DNA of 64,000 nucleotides from Paenisporosarcina indica (GTDB lineage Bacteria; Bacillota; Bacilli; Bacillales_A; Planococcaceae): contig NZ_MPTA01000008.1 in NCBI RefSeq assembly GCF_001939075.1, positions 62,001 through 126,000 of the forward strand, written 5' to 3'. Numbering within the stretch: position 1 is the first letter of the stretch; each line of letters begins with the position of its first letter. The notes below the pieces were generated by a model. It had not been told where the DNA came from, did no database searches, and worked only from the letters and a program-made list of their open reading frames with translations. Shown piece after piece: positions 42,286 through 50,544 of the stretch. The position numbers and the translations under genes are program-made.

Positions 42286-42366
42286 TTATCCTTCCGTGTA
42301 TCTTCGCAAACTTGCAAAGTGTTTTCTCTCGGACCAGCCAAAACAAATGTTTGCGGAACCCTAGAA
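42274..42366 (-). promoter_or_regulatory. Guanidine-I (ykkC) riboswitch aptamer
   Basis: Minus-strand RNA reading TTCTAGGGTTCCGC, then CTGGTCCGAGAGAAAAC, then ACACGGAAGGATAAAAGCC and TGGGAGA. These are the hallmark conserved blocks of the ykkC/guanidine-I class in the right order and spacing. It precedes the SMR pair it should control through the terminator at 42245-42285. Confidence 0.95.
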
Positions 42367-42502
42367 AACTTAGTCGCTACTATTCGTAGCACTATATTCA
42401 GTTTTAAGATTTCCTAGCAAGAATAATACAGTATTTCGGGGGTGTCAAGGAATTGCCCCCACCGTTAGTATATGGTTAATCCCAGTATGTTACGGTCGTC
42501 TA

Positions 42503-42652
42503 TTATTGTTTTTTTCGGTTCAGTTCGTTACGGTCAAGCTCATTTAAGTCTTGATTGTTTAAACCGTCACCAAATTCTTCACGGTCTCTTTGGTTTTTAT
42601 TGTTAGTTGATACACGATGAATAAAATGTGTGATGAAAAGATAGTTGCTCAA
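42503..42652 (-). CDS. Possible 49-residue small protein
   Basis: From TTG 42652 the frame reads MSNYLFITHFIHRVSTNNKN, ending in a charged stretch DREEFGDGLNNQDLNELDRN and KKQ. The second half has strong coding-like character, while the start and RBS are poor. It could be a small-gene relic. Only low support. Confidence 0.35.
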   Translation of the reverse strand: MSNYLFITHFIHRVSTNNKNQRDREEFGDGLNNQDLNELDRNELNRKKQ

Positions 42653-42705
42653 CCATTTAGTGGTACACTACTACTAGAATTTTGTCATTGAAGTGAGGTT
42701 TTTAT

Positions 42706-43668
42706 ATGATACGAACATTTGGTGTGACCACTGATAGTCAACTGATAGAGGACTTTCCTTTAGAAGATTTACATAAAAATGAGTTAGATTGGTATTGGGT
42801 TGATTTTGATGAGCCTACGGAGAGCGAATTTGTATTGCTCGATTCATTCTTCCACTTCCATCCTCTTGCGATTGAGGATTGTTTGCATCGTTTGCAGCGT
42901 CCGAAAGTCGATTATTATGCTGATTACCATTTTTTCGTCGTTCATACGTTGAATGAAAAGTCCCTGGAGGCTGAAGAATTAAATATATTTATCGGTAAGA
43001 ACTTCATCGTTACTTTCCATCATAACCATGTACAGGAATTGGATTTGGTTCGCGAAAAATTGAAACGCGATGCTTCTTTTTGGGAGCGTGGCACGATTTA
43101 CGCGATGTACAAAATTCTCGATAAAGTCGTGGATGCGTATTTTCCAATTGTCTATAAAATTGAGGACCATTTAAATGCAATTGAAGATCAACTGACTTTT
43201 GATATGAAGCATTTTTCGATGGATATCGTGTTTGATTTGCGCAGTGATTTGCTGTGGTTACGTCGAACCATCCTTCCGATGCGAGATTTGATTTATCGAG
43301 TGCTGAATTCGGAGAAGTTTGATTTACAACTTCAGGAGCGGGCTTATTATGCGGATATTTCAGATCATCTTGTAAAGTTAACTGAGATTGTGGAGTCCAA
43401 TCGTGAGCTTACGGCGGATATTCGTGATAGTTACACGGCCATGAACTCAAATCGCATGAACCGTATCATGATGATTTTGACAATTGTCTCTTCCATTTTC
43501 ATACCTTTAACATTTATTGTTGGTTTATACGGGATGAATTTCGAGTATATGCCCGAACTCTCGATGAAGTATGGATACTTTTTTGTCCTGGGTGCGATGG
43601 CGATAATTGGGGTGTCCATGTTTGCTTGGTTCAAATACAAAGGCTGGCTAAATCTATTTAAACAATAA
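42706..43668 (+). CDS. CorA-type divalent cation transporter
   Basis: 320 residues. A large cytosolic N-domain (HFHPLAIEDCLHRLQRPKVD) and a long stalk helix are followed by two C-terminal membrane helices. The pore signature YGMN, in GLYGMNFEYMPEL, sits between them, as in Mg2+/Co2+ CorA channels. A short linker and the Met-rich tail after TM2 are typical. Specificity (Mg2+ or Co2+/Ni2+) cannot be set. It is monocistronic, starting with ATG 42706. Confidence 0.93.
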   Translation: MIRTFGVTTDSQLIEDFPLEDLHKNELDWYWVDFDEPTESEFVLLDSFFHFHPLAIEDCLHRLQRPKVDYYADYHFFVVHTLNEKSLEAEELNIFIGKNFIVTFHHNHVQELDLVREKLKRDASFWERGTIYAMYKILDKVVDAYFPIVYKIEDHLNAIEDQLTFDMKHFSMDIVFDLRSDLLWLRRTILPMRDLIYRVLNSEKFDLQLQERAYYADISDHLVKLTEIVESNRELTADIRDSYTAMNSNRMNRIMMILTIVSSIFIPLTFIVGLYGMNFEYMPELSMKYGYFFVLGAMAIIGVSMFAWFKYKGWLNLFKQ

Positions 43669-43688
43669 GCTGTTTTATATCTTACATT

Positions 43689-43781
43689 TGCGCTTGCCGT
43701 ATGTTCCGCATGAGCCGACAAGTATGAAGATTACATACTTATTGATCTCACCCTTCATGTTCTTACGGCTTGTGAGGCGCA
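43689..43781. other. Nested inverted-repeat element downstream of corA
   Basis: Arms nest in the order TGCGC (43689-43693)/GCGCA (43777-43781), GCCGTA (43696)/TACGGC (43764), CATGA (43709)/TCATG (43755) and AAGTATG (43720)/CATACTT (43734), giving a long cruciform or stem. No T-run at the end. It could be a palindromic repeat element or a structured RNA; orientation is undefined. Confidence 0.5.
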
Positions 43782-43829
43782 CATGTACTCTCTAGTTTTT
43801 ATTAAGGTAAATAATATAACAGTCCATAA

Positions 43830-43868
43830 AAAAAGATCACCATCTGCATAAACAGAAGTGATCTTTTT
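43830..43868. terminator. Bidirectional terminator
   Basis: AAAAAGATCAC pairs with GTGATCTTTTT. It lies 17 bp downstream of the DUF1697 stop on the minus strand and also ends corA transcripts. Confidence 0.85.
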
Positions 43869-43885
43869 GTTATTTCATGTAGGTT

Positions 43886-44425
43886 TTATTCCATCTCCTT
43901 TGCCATGATTTCTAGCTTTTTAACTGTTTTCCAGTTACGAGATGTTGATGGGACACCTATCTTTTGTATACGTGCTGCCAATTTAGAGATACGTATGCTT
44001 TGACGCAAATAAACGTAAATTTCCTTATCCTTGACTTCACATTCATCCACATTACCGTGAAGTTCTAGTAGATGGTTAACTCCTTTTTGCGGAGGATATT
44101 CAGAAAGTAACGACAAATGAATGCTCTCGCCTTCAATTAAGTGGTCGAATGAAAAAGGGTTATTCTCAATGATGTATTCCAATTCAGCAGAAGTTCTCAA
44201 GATAACAGGCACAGAAAAACCGAACTCATTTTTGATTTGTTTCTCAAGTTGTTGACGCAACTCTTCCGAATCCCTTGATGATTCAAATAAGACATTCCCA
44301 CTTTGAATATACGTTTGAACTTTCCCCAATCCCATCGTTTCCAATAGCAATCTCAAGTCCGCCATTTTTATCTTGTTGTGTCCGCCTACGTTTATTCCTC
44401 TTAAAAAAGCAATATATATGGTCAT
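43886..44425 (-). CDS. DUF1697 domain protein
   Basis: A 179-residue stand-alone DUF1697 protein. The family signature is the opening IAFLRGINVGGHNKIKMADL with YIQSGNVLFES following, and the C-terminal AARIQKIGVPSTSRNWKT. Members are small cytosolic proteins of unknown biochemical function in many bacteria. ATG 44425 is the start, weak RBS. No operon partners. Confidence 0.9.
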   Translation of the reverse strand: MTIYIAFLRGINVGGHNKIKMADLRLLLETMGLGKVQTYIQSGNVLFESSRDSEELRQQLEKQIKNEFGFSVPVILRTSAELEYIIENNPFSFDHLIEGESIHLSLLSEYPPQKGVNHLLELHGNVDECEVKDKEIYVYLRQSIRISKLAARIQKIGVPSTSRNWKTVKKLEIMAKEME

Positions 44426-44518
44426 TTTTCACCTCATCATTTCTTCTCGCACAAATATTTCAGTAAGTCCTGGTTAAACTAATTTGGTTCTCAATTAAGG
44501 GTTAGGATGTGATTTTGA

Positions 44519-45223
44519 ATGGAATTTTTTCATAGTCAGGAATCACTTACAGCCATTCAATGGATATTAAGGGCAATCACTGGATTTTTATTTCTGATTC
44601 TTGTTAGTAAAGTTATGGGTCATCGATCGTTTTCCCAATTGAGATTGCTTGATTTCATTATGGCCATTTCCATTGGTAATATTATTGCCCATCCTTTATC
44701 CGACGAAGGTCTAGGTTTGAAGGGTTCTTTGATATCCATGTCTTCTTTGGTCATTCTATATTTAATCGGTCTATTTATATCATTGAAATCGGTCACGCTT
44801 AGAAATTTTCTTGATCCAAAGCCGACGCCTCTTATAAAAGATGGGCAAATTCTTTTTAAAAACTTAGCTAAAGCAAGACTTACGATAGACATCCTTATGT
44901 CTGAGATGAGAAAAGGTCAGATTGAGGACGTTCAAAAGGTAGCCCTGGCATTATGGGAACCAGACGGAACGATTTCTTTTTTTAAAGACACACTATATCA
45001 ATCACTTACTCCAGAAGATATGAAATTGACGATAAAACCCTTTGATTTACCAAAAACCATCATTAAAGAAGGAAAGTTTGATTTTGAAGAATTAAGTGGT
45101 TCCGGAAAAGATGAAGAATGGGTAAAAGGTCAAATTCATTCCACTTACAATTTGGATGTAAAACAAATCTTATTGGCTACTATCGATAAACAAGAGAAAA
45201 TTAACGTGATTTTTTATAAATAA
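44519..45223 (+). CDS. DUF421 (YetF/YcaP) membrane protein
   Basis: 234 residues. Three N-terminal helices (about residues 12-34, 40-60 and 64-88), with VMGHRSFSQLRLLDFIMAISIG between them, are followed by two DUF421 cytosolic domains. In spore formers such proteins (YetF, YrbG, SpoVAEa-related) can attach to membranes or spore structures. The C-terminal strand VKQILLATIDKQEKINVIFYK is standard. ATG 44519 has only AGGATGTGAT upstream. Confidence 0.87.
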   Translation: MEFFHSQESLTAIQWILRAITGFLFLILVSKVMGHRSFSQLRLLDFIMAISIGNIIAHPLSDEGLGLKGSLISMSSLVILYLIGLFISLKSVTLRNFLDPKPTPLIKDGQILFKNLAKARLTIDILMSEMRKGQIEDVQKVALALWEPDGTISFFKDTLYQSLTPEDMKLTIKPFDLPKTIIKEGKFDFEELSGSGKDEEWVKGQIHSTYNLDVKQILLATIDKQEKINVIFYK

Positions 45224-45307
45224 TTCTAACTCCATTATTACTCAGTATAGCTGACGATACTTAACAAATACTATCGTTGAACTACAAATGAAGGAATGGG
45301 AAATGAA

Positions 45308-45343
45308 AAGAGACCACTGCTGACTTCAGCAAAGTGGTCTCTT
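45308..45343 (+). terminator. Terminator of the DUF421 gene
   Basis: AAGAGACCACT pairs with AGTGGTCTCTT and encloses a small GCTGA/TCAGC hairpin. It is followed by ATATTTTG. Confidence 0.8.
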
Positions 45344-45356
45344 ATATTTTGCAAAA

Positions 45357-45399
45357 AAACGGAAGACCTTCTCGCATCACCCGAGTCAGTCTTCCGTTT
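45357..45399 (-). terminator. Terminator of the TerC gene
   Basis: AAACGGAAGAC, then a 21-nt loop, then GTCTTCCGTTT on the minus strand, followed by TTTTTTTGC. It begins 14 bp after the TerC stop. Confidence 0.85.
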
Positions 45400-45412
45400 G
45401 AAATTTTTATAC

Positions 45413-46171
45413 TTATGCTTCGTTTTCTTTTTTCTTTTTCACACCAAGCAATGCTCCTACAACAACAATTCCAACCAAGACAGTCCAGAAAACGATTGTC
45501 CATGGTGTTGAATGTGGGAAATCATGCGGCAAGACGCCAAGTTTTTCGTGTGATAAAGTCATGACAAGTAGTTTAACCCCTACCCAGCCGACGATAACAA
45601 AAGCCGCTGTTTCAAGTTGTGGATATGTTTCCAAAAGCTTAACAAATTTATGGGCCGCAAAACGCATAATTATAACCCCGATCAATCCCCCGGCCAACAT
45701 AACAAAGAATTGTCCTCCATTGATGCCACCAATATCATAACCGCCCAAATGCGGTAATGTTACTGCAAGTGCAACCGCAGCCAACATGGAATCAATCGCA
45801 AATGCGATATCTGCCAGTTCGATTTTTAAAACGGTCATCCAGAAACCAGAACCTTTTGTAGCTTCCGGTTCGATCGAATGCTCCTGTCCTTTTCGTTGAT
45901 CGTAAATATGCTTAAATGAAATGAACAATAAGTAAGCAGCACCCAATGCTTGTATTTGCCAAATATTCACCAATAACGTAATCATGAACAAAGCCGCAAA
46001 CCTAAATACGAATGCTCCTGCTAGACCATAAAATAACGCTTTTTTCTGTTGTTCTTTTGGTAAATGCTTTACCATTACAGCCATTACCACTGCATTATCC
46101 GCAGCAAGTAACCCCTCTAATCCGATTAGAACCAGTAATACCCAGGCATACTCCAATAAAATTGCTTCCAC
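45413..46171 (-). CDS. TerC family membrane protein, probable Mn(II) exporter
   Basis: A 252-residue, eight-helix TerC protein. Acidic and polar membrane motifs LEGLLAADNAVVMAVM and IELADIAFAIDSMLAAVAL carry the conserved Asp/Asn/Glu residues thought to bind metal. It sits behind a yybP-ykoY Mn2+ riboswitch, like B. subtilis YceF and YkoY. Recent work links these TerC proteins to Mn2+ export and metalation of secreted proteins. Start is GTG 46171 with AGGAGGAGG upstream. Confidence 0.92.
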   Translation of the reverse strand: MEAILLEYAWVLLVLIGLEGLLAADNAVVMAVMVKHLPKEQQKKALFYGLAGAFVFRFAALFMITLLVNIWQIQALGAAYLLFISFKHIYDQRKGQEHSIEPEATKGSGFWMTVLKIELADIAFAIDSMLAAVALAVTLPHLGGYDIGGINGGQFFVMLAGGLIGVIIMRFAAHKFVKLLETYPQLETAAFVIVGWVGVKLLVMTLSHEKLGVLPHDFPHSTPWTIVFWTVLVGIVVVGALLGVKKKKENEA

Positions 46172-46200
46172 TTTTCTTCCTCCTCCTAATTTTTGCCAAC

Positions 46201-46234
46201 AAAAAAGACCTCTGCCTAATAAAAGGCAAAGGTC
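46201..46234 (-). terminator. Riboswitch-controlled terminator of the TerC gene
   Basis: GACCTTTGCCT pairs with AGGCAGAGGTC, followed by TTTTTTG on the minus strand. Its 5' arm contains CCTTTG, which closes the aptamer P1, so Mn binding should favour read-through. Confidence 0.87.
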
Positions 46235-46327
46235 TCGCTAAGCAAATTTGATTGCTATCACAACCGATGGCTACGAACCATGTATTGACGACTGTGAAAT
46301 AGGTTTCCCTACAGCTACTCCCCCTTG
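46227..46327 (-). promoter_or_regulatory. yybP-ykoY Mn(II) riboswitch aptamer
   Basis: Minus-strand RNA: CAAGGGGGAGTAGC, then GTCGTCAATACATGG, then GCGAGACCTTTG. These are the family's conserved blocks. P1 pairs CAAGGG (46322-46327) with CCTTTG (46227-46232). The downstream terminator uses the same CCTTTG. It senses Mn2+ and turns on the TerC gene. Confidence 0.93.
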
Positions 46328-46545
46328 ACTGAATGTCAAAGTGTATTGAGTTGTGACTTAAGTATAACATCTCAGCTTTTTTCATGGTAGTCAGAAGTCT
46401 TTCTCTTTATGTCCAAAATAAGAACAAGTTTTCAGATAATAGGTGAATACCTTCTCCAAGCATCACGCATCACTGTATGCTTTTTGGTTGAATGTGATAT
46501 TATTTACACAACAATAAAGGAGGCGTTTGTGTTGGGAAGGAATTA

Positions 46546-46932
46546 ATGCATATTGGTGAGGTAGCAAAGTTAAGCTGCCTGTCACTTAGAACCATCGATT
46601 ACTACACAAATTGTGAGTTATTGCATGTAGAGCGCTCCAGTGCCAATTATCGACTCTATCCTAAGACTGTCCTCCAGACGATCGAACGAATACAACTATT
46701 AAAAAAACAGCGCATGTCCATTGCGGAAATCAAACAGATTCTCGATGCAGGTGAAATTCAAGAAACAGAAATCCTGATTGGGGACGTATTCGAGGAATTT
46801 GATAGCTTACAAGGAAAGTTAACGCGGTTGGAGGAACAGCTAAAAGATGCTCCAACTCATGTGAAAATGCAAATCAGTAAAAAGCTTGAAACAAGGTTAA
46901 TGACGATCGCTTCGTTATTGGCTTTGATGTAA
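46546..46932 (+). CDS. MerR family regulator
   Basis: A 128-residue MerR-like protein. It has HIGEVAKLSCLSLRTIDYY at the N-terminus, ANYRLYPKTVLQTIERIQLL, then a long dimerisation helix. There is no Cys for metal sensing, and the final helix is hydrophobic. In many Bacillales this gene precedes CNNM/CBS exporters such as MpfA, as it does here (36 bp upstream). ATG 46546 has GGGAAGGAATTA upstream. The inducer is unknown. Confidence 0.88.
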   Translation: MHIGEVAKLSCLSLRTIDYYTNCELLHVERSSANYRLYPKTVLQTIERIQLLKKQRMSIAEIKQILDAGEIQETEILIGDVFEEFDSLQGKLTRLEEQLKDAPTHVKMQISKKLETRLMTIASLLALM

Positions 46933-46968
46933 TCATTTTGGAGGTGAACCCTTTTAAAGGGAAATTAA

Positions 46969-48270
46969 GTGGATATAATTACCGTGTTAAATTTGGTTTT
47001 ATTGGTGGTTTTACTCGGTTTAACTGCGTTTTTCGTCGGATCTGAATTTGCCGTCGTCAAGATTCGGATGTCTCGGCTTGATCAATTGATCGCAGAAGGA
47101 AACAAAAAGGCGGTACTGGCAAAAAAAGTGGCCAGCGACTTAGATTACTACTTATCAGCTTGCCAACTGGGCATCACTGTTACAGCTCTAGGGCTTGGGA
47201 CATTAGGTAAACCGACAGTTGAACGTCTGATGTACCCCATATTTGATTTCTTTGGCGTCTCAGATGCATTGGCTTCCGCGGCTTCCTATGCCATCGCCTT
47301 TATACTTATAACGTTCCTCCATGTCGTTATTGGCGAAATGGCCCCAAAAACACTGGCGATTCAATATGCAGAAAGAATGTCCTTGCTTCTGGCACCTTCA
47401 CTTTATTGGTTCGGGAAAATTATGAAGCCATTTATTTGGGCATTGAATGGGTCTGCAGGCGTCCTGTTGAGAATATTTGGCGTCAAACCTGCTGGACATG
47501 AACAGTCTTATTCAGAAGAAGAACTAAAAATCATCATGGCTCAAAGTTTCGAGGGTGGTGCTCTCAACAAAACTGAACTTTCTTATATGGAGAATGTATT
47601 CACGTTTGATGAACGGGTCGCCAAGGACATCATGGTTCCACGGACAGAACTGGTAACCCTGGATAAAGACATGCCATTGGATGAAATCATTGAAATTCTC
47701 GATGAAAACAATTATACTCGTTATCCTGTTTCAGAAGACGGAGACAAAGACAGGATTCTTGGTTTTGTCAGTGCCAAAAAGATGCTTCCCCATATTGTTG
47801 CAGGGAGGAAGCGAGAACTCGAGGAGTTCATTCGGGAACTGCCTACTGTTTTTGAAATGACCGCCCTCCAAGATTGCTTACTTAAAATGCAAAATGCCCA
47901 TGTGCATATCGCTTTAGTCGCTGATGAATACGGCGGAACTGCCGGCATAATCACCATGGAAGACATTTTAGAAGAAATTGTCGGTGAAATCCGTGATGAA
48001 TTCGATGCTGATGAAATGCCGGATATCAGCAAAATTGGGGACAAGAAATACCTCATCAATGGACGTGTCCTCTTAAAAGATCTCCAAGGTCAGTTCGGGT
48101 TAGCTTTTGATGAGAGCGAAGAAATCGATACTATTGGGGGCTGGATTTATTTTCACAACCCGGGAGATGTCAAGACGGGGGATATAATCACCCAAGATAA
48201 GTATGTATGGACGGTCACCGAAATGGATCATCAACAAATTAAGCAGGTCCTGTTTCAACAAGCGACCTAA
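46969..48270 (+). CDS. CNNM-CBS-CorC magnesium exporter-like protein
   Basis: A 433-residue hemolysin-C/MpfA-like protein. The DUF21 (CNNM) membrane domain at ~5-185 has the ion-site motif GSEFAVVKIRMSR and [20 protein letters not shown]. The CBS pair is at ~205-325, and the CorC_HlyC domain at ~345-430. CNNM/MpfA members export Mg2+ and protect against excess. The start is GTG 46969, 24 nt from a strong GGAGG with a small hairpin between them. Tandem paralogue at 48345-49400. Confidence 0.92.
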   Translation: MDIITVLNLVLLVVLLGLTAFFVGSEFAVVKIRMSRLDQLIAEGNKKAVLAKKVASDLDYYLSACQLGITVTALGLGTLGKPTVERLMYPIFDFFGVSDALASAASYAIAFILITFLHVVIGEMAPKTLAIQYAERMSLLLAPSLYWFGKIMKPFIWALNGSAGVLLRIFGVKPAGHEQSYSEEELKIIMAQSFEGGALNKTELSYMENVFTFDERVAKDIMVPRTELVTLDKDMPLDEIIEILDENNYTRYPVSEDGDKDRILGFVSAKKMLPHIVAGRKRELEEFIRELPTVFEMTALQDCLLKMQNAHVHIALVADEYGGTAGIITMEDILEEIVGEIRDEFDADEMPDISKIGDKKYLINGRVLLKDLQGQFGLAFDESEEIDTIGGWIYFHNPGDVKTGDIITQDKYVWTVTEMDHQQIKQVLFQQAT

Positions 48271-48344
48271 ACGCGGAAGAAGTAGTTCTAGAAGACTGAG
48301 TTAAATATTTACTGGAGGTGAATCCCTCTCTTGAGGGAGCCGAA

Positions 48345-49400
48345 TTGGATGGACAAACCATTATAAGCTTGTTTTTAATAGCATTGCTCATTATCTTGAC
48401 CGCTTTCTTCGTCGGGGCTGAATTTGCCATCTTGAAGGTGCGCATGTCCAGAATCGACCAATTGATTTCGGAAGGAAATAAGAAGGCCGCACTCGCGCAG
48501 AAAGTGGCGAACAAACTGGATTATTACCTTTCTGCCTGCCAACTGGGGATTACTATAACAGCTTTAGCCCTTGGTGCGTTAGGTGAACCGACTGTCGAAC
48601 GAATGTTACATCCGCTATTTGAGTATTTCGCTGTTCCAGAGGCATTAGCGACGGTACTTTCCTATGCAATCGCATTAAGCATCGTCACTTTCCTGCATGT
48701 GGTGATTGGAGAATTGGCACCAAAGACACTGGCTATTCAATACGCTGAAAAAATGACCTTGCTTCTCGCTCCCGCACTATATTGGTTCGGGAAAGTAATG
48801 GCACCGTTCATCTGGTTACTAAACGGATCCGCACGTGTATTGTTAAGGATTTTCGGGGTGGAGCCTGCTGGACATGAAGAGGTCCATTCGGAAGAAGAAT
48901 TGAAATTGATCATGGCGGAAAGTTACCAAAGCGGTGAAATCAATCAAACCGAATTAACTTACCTCAAAAATATTTTTGCTTTTGATGATCGCATTGTGAG
49001 AAACATCATGATATCGCGAACAGCAATGGTTACGGTAGATAAAGACCTGTCACGTTCAGAGCTATTTGAGGTGCTGGATGAACACGAGTACACACGTTTT
49101 CCTGTGACAGAAGATGGTGACAAAGACAAGCTCATCGGTTTTATTAATACGAAAGAGATGTTGACCAGTATGGCAGCGGGAAGAACACAGAGCCCGGAGT
49201 CGTTTATTCATGAAATGTCGCGTTTTCCTGAAACGACACCCATTCAAAAAGTATTGTCTAAAATGCAGCAAAGTCGGGTCCACATGGCAATTGTCACAGA
49301 TGAATATGGTGGTACTGCAGGTCTGGTAACGATGGAAGATATTTTGGAAGAAATTGTCGGTGAAATCAGTGATGAATATATGGATATTAAAACCCTATAA
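48345..49400 (+). CDS. CNNM-CBS protein lacking the CorC domain
   Basis: 351 residues, about 70% identical by eye to the upstream CNNM protein over its membrane domain and CBS pair. It stops right after [17 protein letters not shown], where the partner continues into the CorC_HlyC domain. The truncation is followed by a terminator, so it is a natural shortened copy. I chose TTG 48345, matching the partner's start, with the same GGAGG-hairpin-start layout. GTG 48318 is part of the GGAGGTG block and is unlikely to be used. Possible Mg2+ or other cation exporter with altered regulation. Confidence 0.85.
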   Translation: MDGQTIISLFLIALLIILTAFFVGAEFAILKVRMSRIDQLISEGNKKAALAQKVANKLDYYLSACQLGITITALALGALGEPTVERMLHPLFEYFAVPEALATVLSYAIALSIVTFLHVVIGELAPKTLAIQYAEKMTLLLAPALYWFGKVMAPFIWLLNGSARVLLRIFGVEPAGHEEVHSEEELKLIMAESYQSGEINQTELTYLKNIFAFDDRIVRNIMISRTAMVTVDKDLSRSELFEVLDEHEYTRFPVTEDGDKDKLIGFINTKEMLTSMAAGRTQSPESFIHEMSRFPETTPIQKVLSKMQQSRVHMAIVTDEYGGTAGLVTMEDILEEIVGEISDEYMDIKTL

Positions 49401-49441
49401 GTTAAAAGCCATATTATGCTGTCATCTAAAGACGAAACGAG

Positions 49442-49468
49442 AAAAGACTGCCAACTGGCAGTCTTTTC
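49442..49468 (+). terminator. Terminator after CNNM operon
   Basis: AAAAGACTGCC-AACT-GGCAGTCTTTT is a perfect 11-bp stem followed by CTTTGT. Confidence 0.88.
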
Positions 49469-49526
49469 TTTGTACTTCTTCGCCTGGCATATTTTTTCTA
49501 AAGTAATGCTGCCATCAGACAACTAC

Positions 49527-50306
49527 TTATCCCATAATGTTGTAACCGGAATCTACATAAACAATTTCTCCTGTTACGCCTCGAGAAAGGTTGCTTAGCA
49601 ATGCCAGCGTCATATCGCCAACTTCTTCTTGGGTTACATTGCGTTTAAGTGGTGCAGTTTCTTCTATTTGATGCAGAATTTTATTGAATGATGGAATGCC
49701 TTTAGCTGCAAGCGTACGAATCGCCCCTGCAGAAATTGCATTTACTCGAATATTGTTTTTTCCTAGATCTAGAGCCAGATACTTCACGGACATTTCAAGG
49801 GAAGCTTTTGCAATCCCCATCACATTATATCCTTCTACTACTCGCTCTGCACCTAAGTAGGTCATAGAAATGATAGAGCCGCCCTCATTCATAAATGGTT
49901 TACTTGCTTTTGCTACTGCAATTAAAGAATATGCACTTGAGTCTTGAGCAAAAGCATATCCACTTCTTGAAGTATCGATGAAATCCCCTTTCAGATCATC
50001 TGCATGCGCGAAGGCCACTGAATGAACGACTCCGTGTATATTGTCCACGGCTGTTCCGATTTTTGTAAATGCATCATGTATGCTTTCATCACTATTAACA
50101 TCGCATTCTACGACTAATTTTGCTTCGAAATTGTTATCCGCTAATAGCTTGTTGATTTTAAGCAATGAACGTTCTTTGCGATACGTAAAAATTAAGTTCG
50201 CTCCTGCTTTATAAAGAGATTTTGCTACACCCCAAGCAAGGCTTCTTTCATTCGCAACACCCATGATGACAATATTCTTGTCTTTCAATTTTAGTAAATC
50301 TTCCAT
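49527..50306 (-). CDS. fabI: Enoyl-ACP reductase FabI
   Basis: A 259-residue NADPH/NADH-dependent enoyl-ACP reductase that completes each cycle of fatty acid elongation, cytosolic. NAD(P) motif GVANERSLAWGVA is at residues 16-28 and catalytic Y150, Y160 and K167 are in the order of S. aureus FabI. AGGAGGAAATC lies before ATG 50306. A FapR box at 50345-50362 overlaps the promoter, so it belongs to the malonyl-CoA-regulated fatty acid regulon. This is the target of triclosan-type inhibitors. Confidence 0.97.
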   Translation of the reverse strand: MEDLLKLKDKNIVIMGVANERSLAWGVAKSLYKAGANLIFTYRKERSLLKINKLLADNNFEAKLVVECDVNSDESIHDAFTKIGTAVDNIHGVVHSVAFAHADDLKGDFIDTSRSGYAFAQDSSAYSLIAVAKASKPFMNEGGSIISMTYLGAERVVEGYNVMGIAKASLEMSVKYLALDLGKNNIRVNAISAGAIRTLAAKGIPSFNKILHQIEETAPLKRNVTQEEVGDMTLALLSNLSRGVTGEIVYVDSGYNIMG

Positions 50307-50344
50307 GATTTCCTCCTCAGATAAAGTTATTTCTATACCTTATT

Positions 50345-50362
50345 ATAGTACCTACTACTAAT
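50345..50362 (-). promoter_or_regulatory. FapR operator at the fabI promoter
   Basis: ATAGTACCTACTACTAAT, one mismatch from the Bacillus FapR box at fabI. An extended -10 TGATATAAT lies just upstream on the minus strand, so FapR bound here would cover the start region. Confidence 0.85.
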
Positions 50363-50503
50363 AAAATTATATCATAACTCTTCCTTATTGTAATGACCAG
50401 CTTCGTATTCCTCCGTTGCAATAGCCAGGTCTATCATCATTTAATATTCTATAAGATGTTCTAGAGAATCATTTAATATAAAAGTACAGCAAATCAGCAA
50501 AAA

Positions 50504-50533
50504 ATGCGACACCTCTTAAATGAAGTGGCGCAT
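50504..50533 (-). terminator. Terminator of the V4R-STAS gene
   Basis: ATGCGCCACTTC pairs with GAGGTGTCGCAT on the minus strand, followed by TTTTTTGC. Confidence 0.8.
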
Positions 50534-50544
50534 AAATTAGTTCA

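Noticed and set aside
43669-43886. M-box or other Mg2+ riboswitch near corA
   Set aside because: The structured element lies downstream of corA, not in its leader, and lacks M-box conserved blocks.
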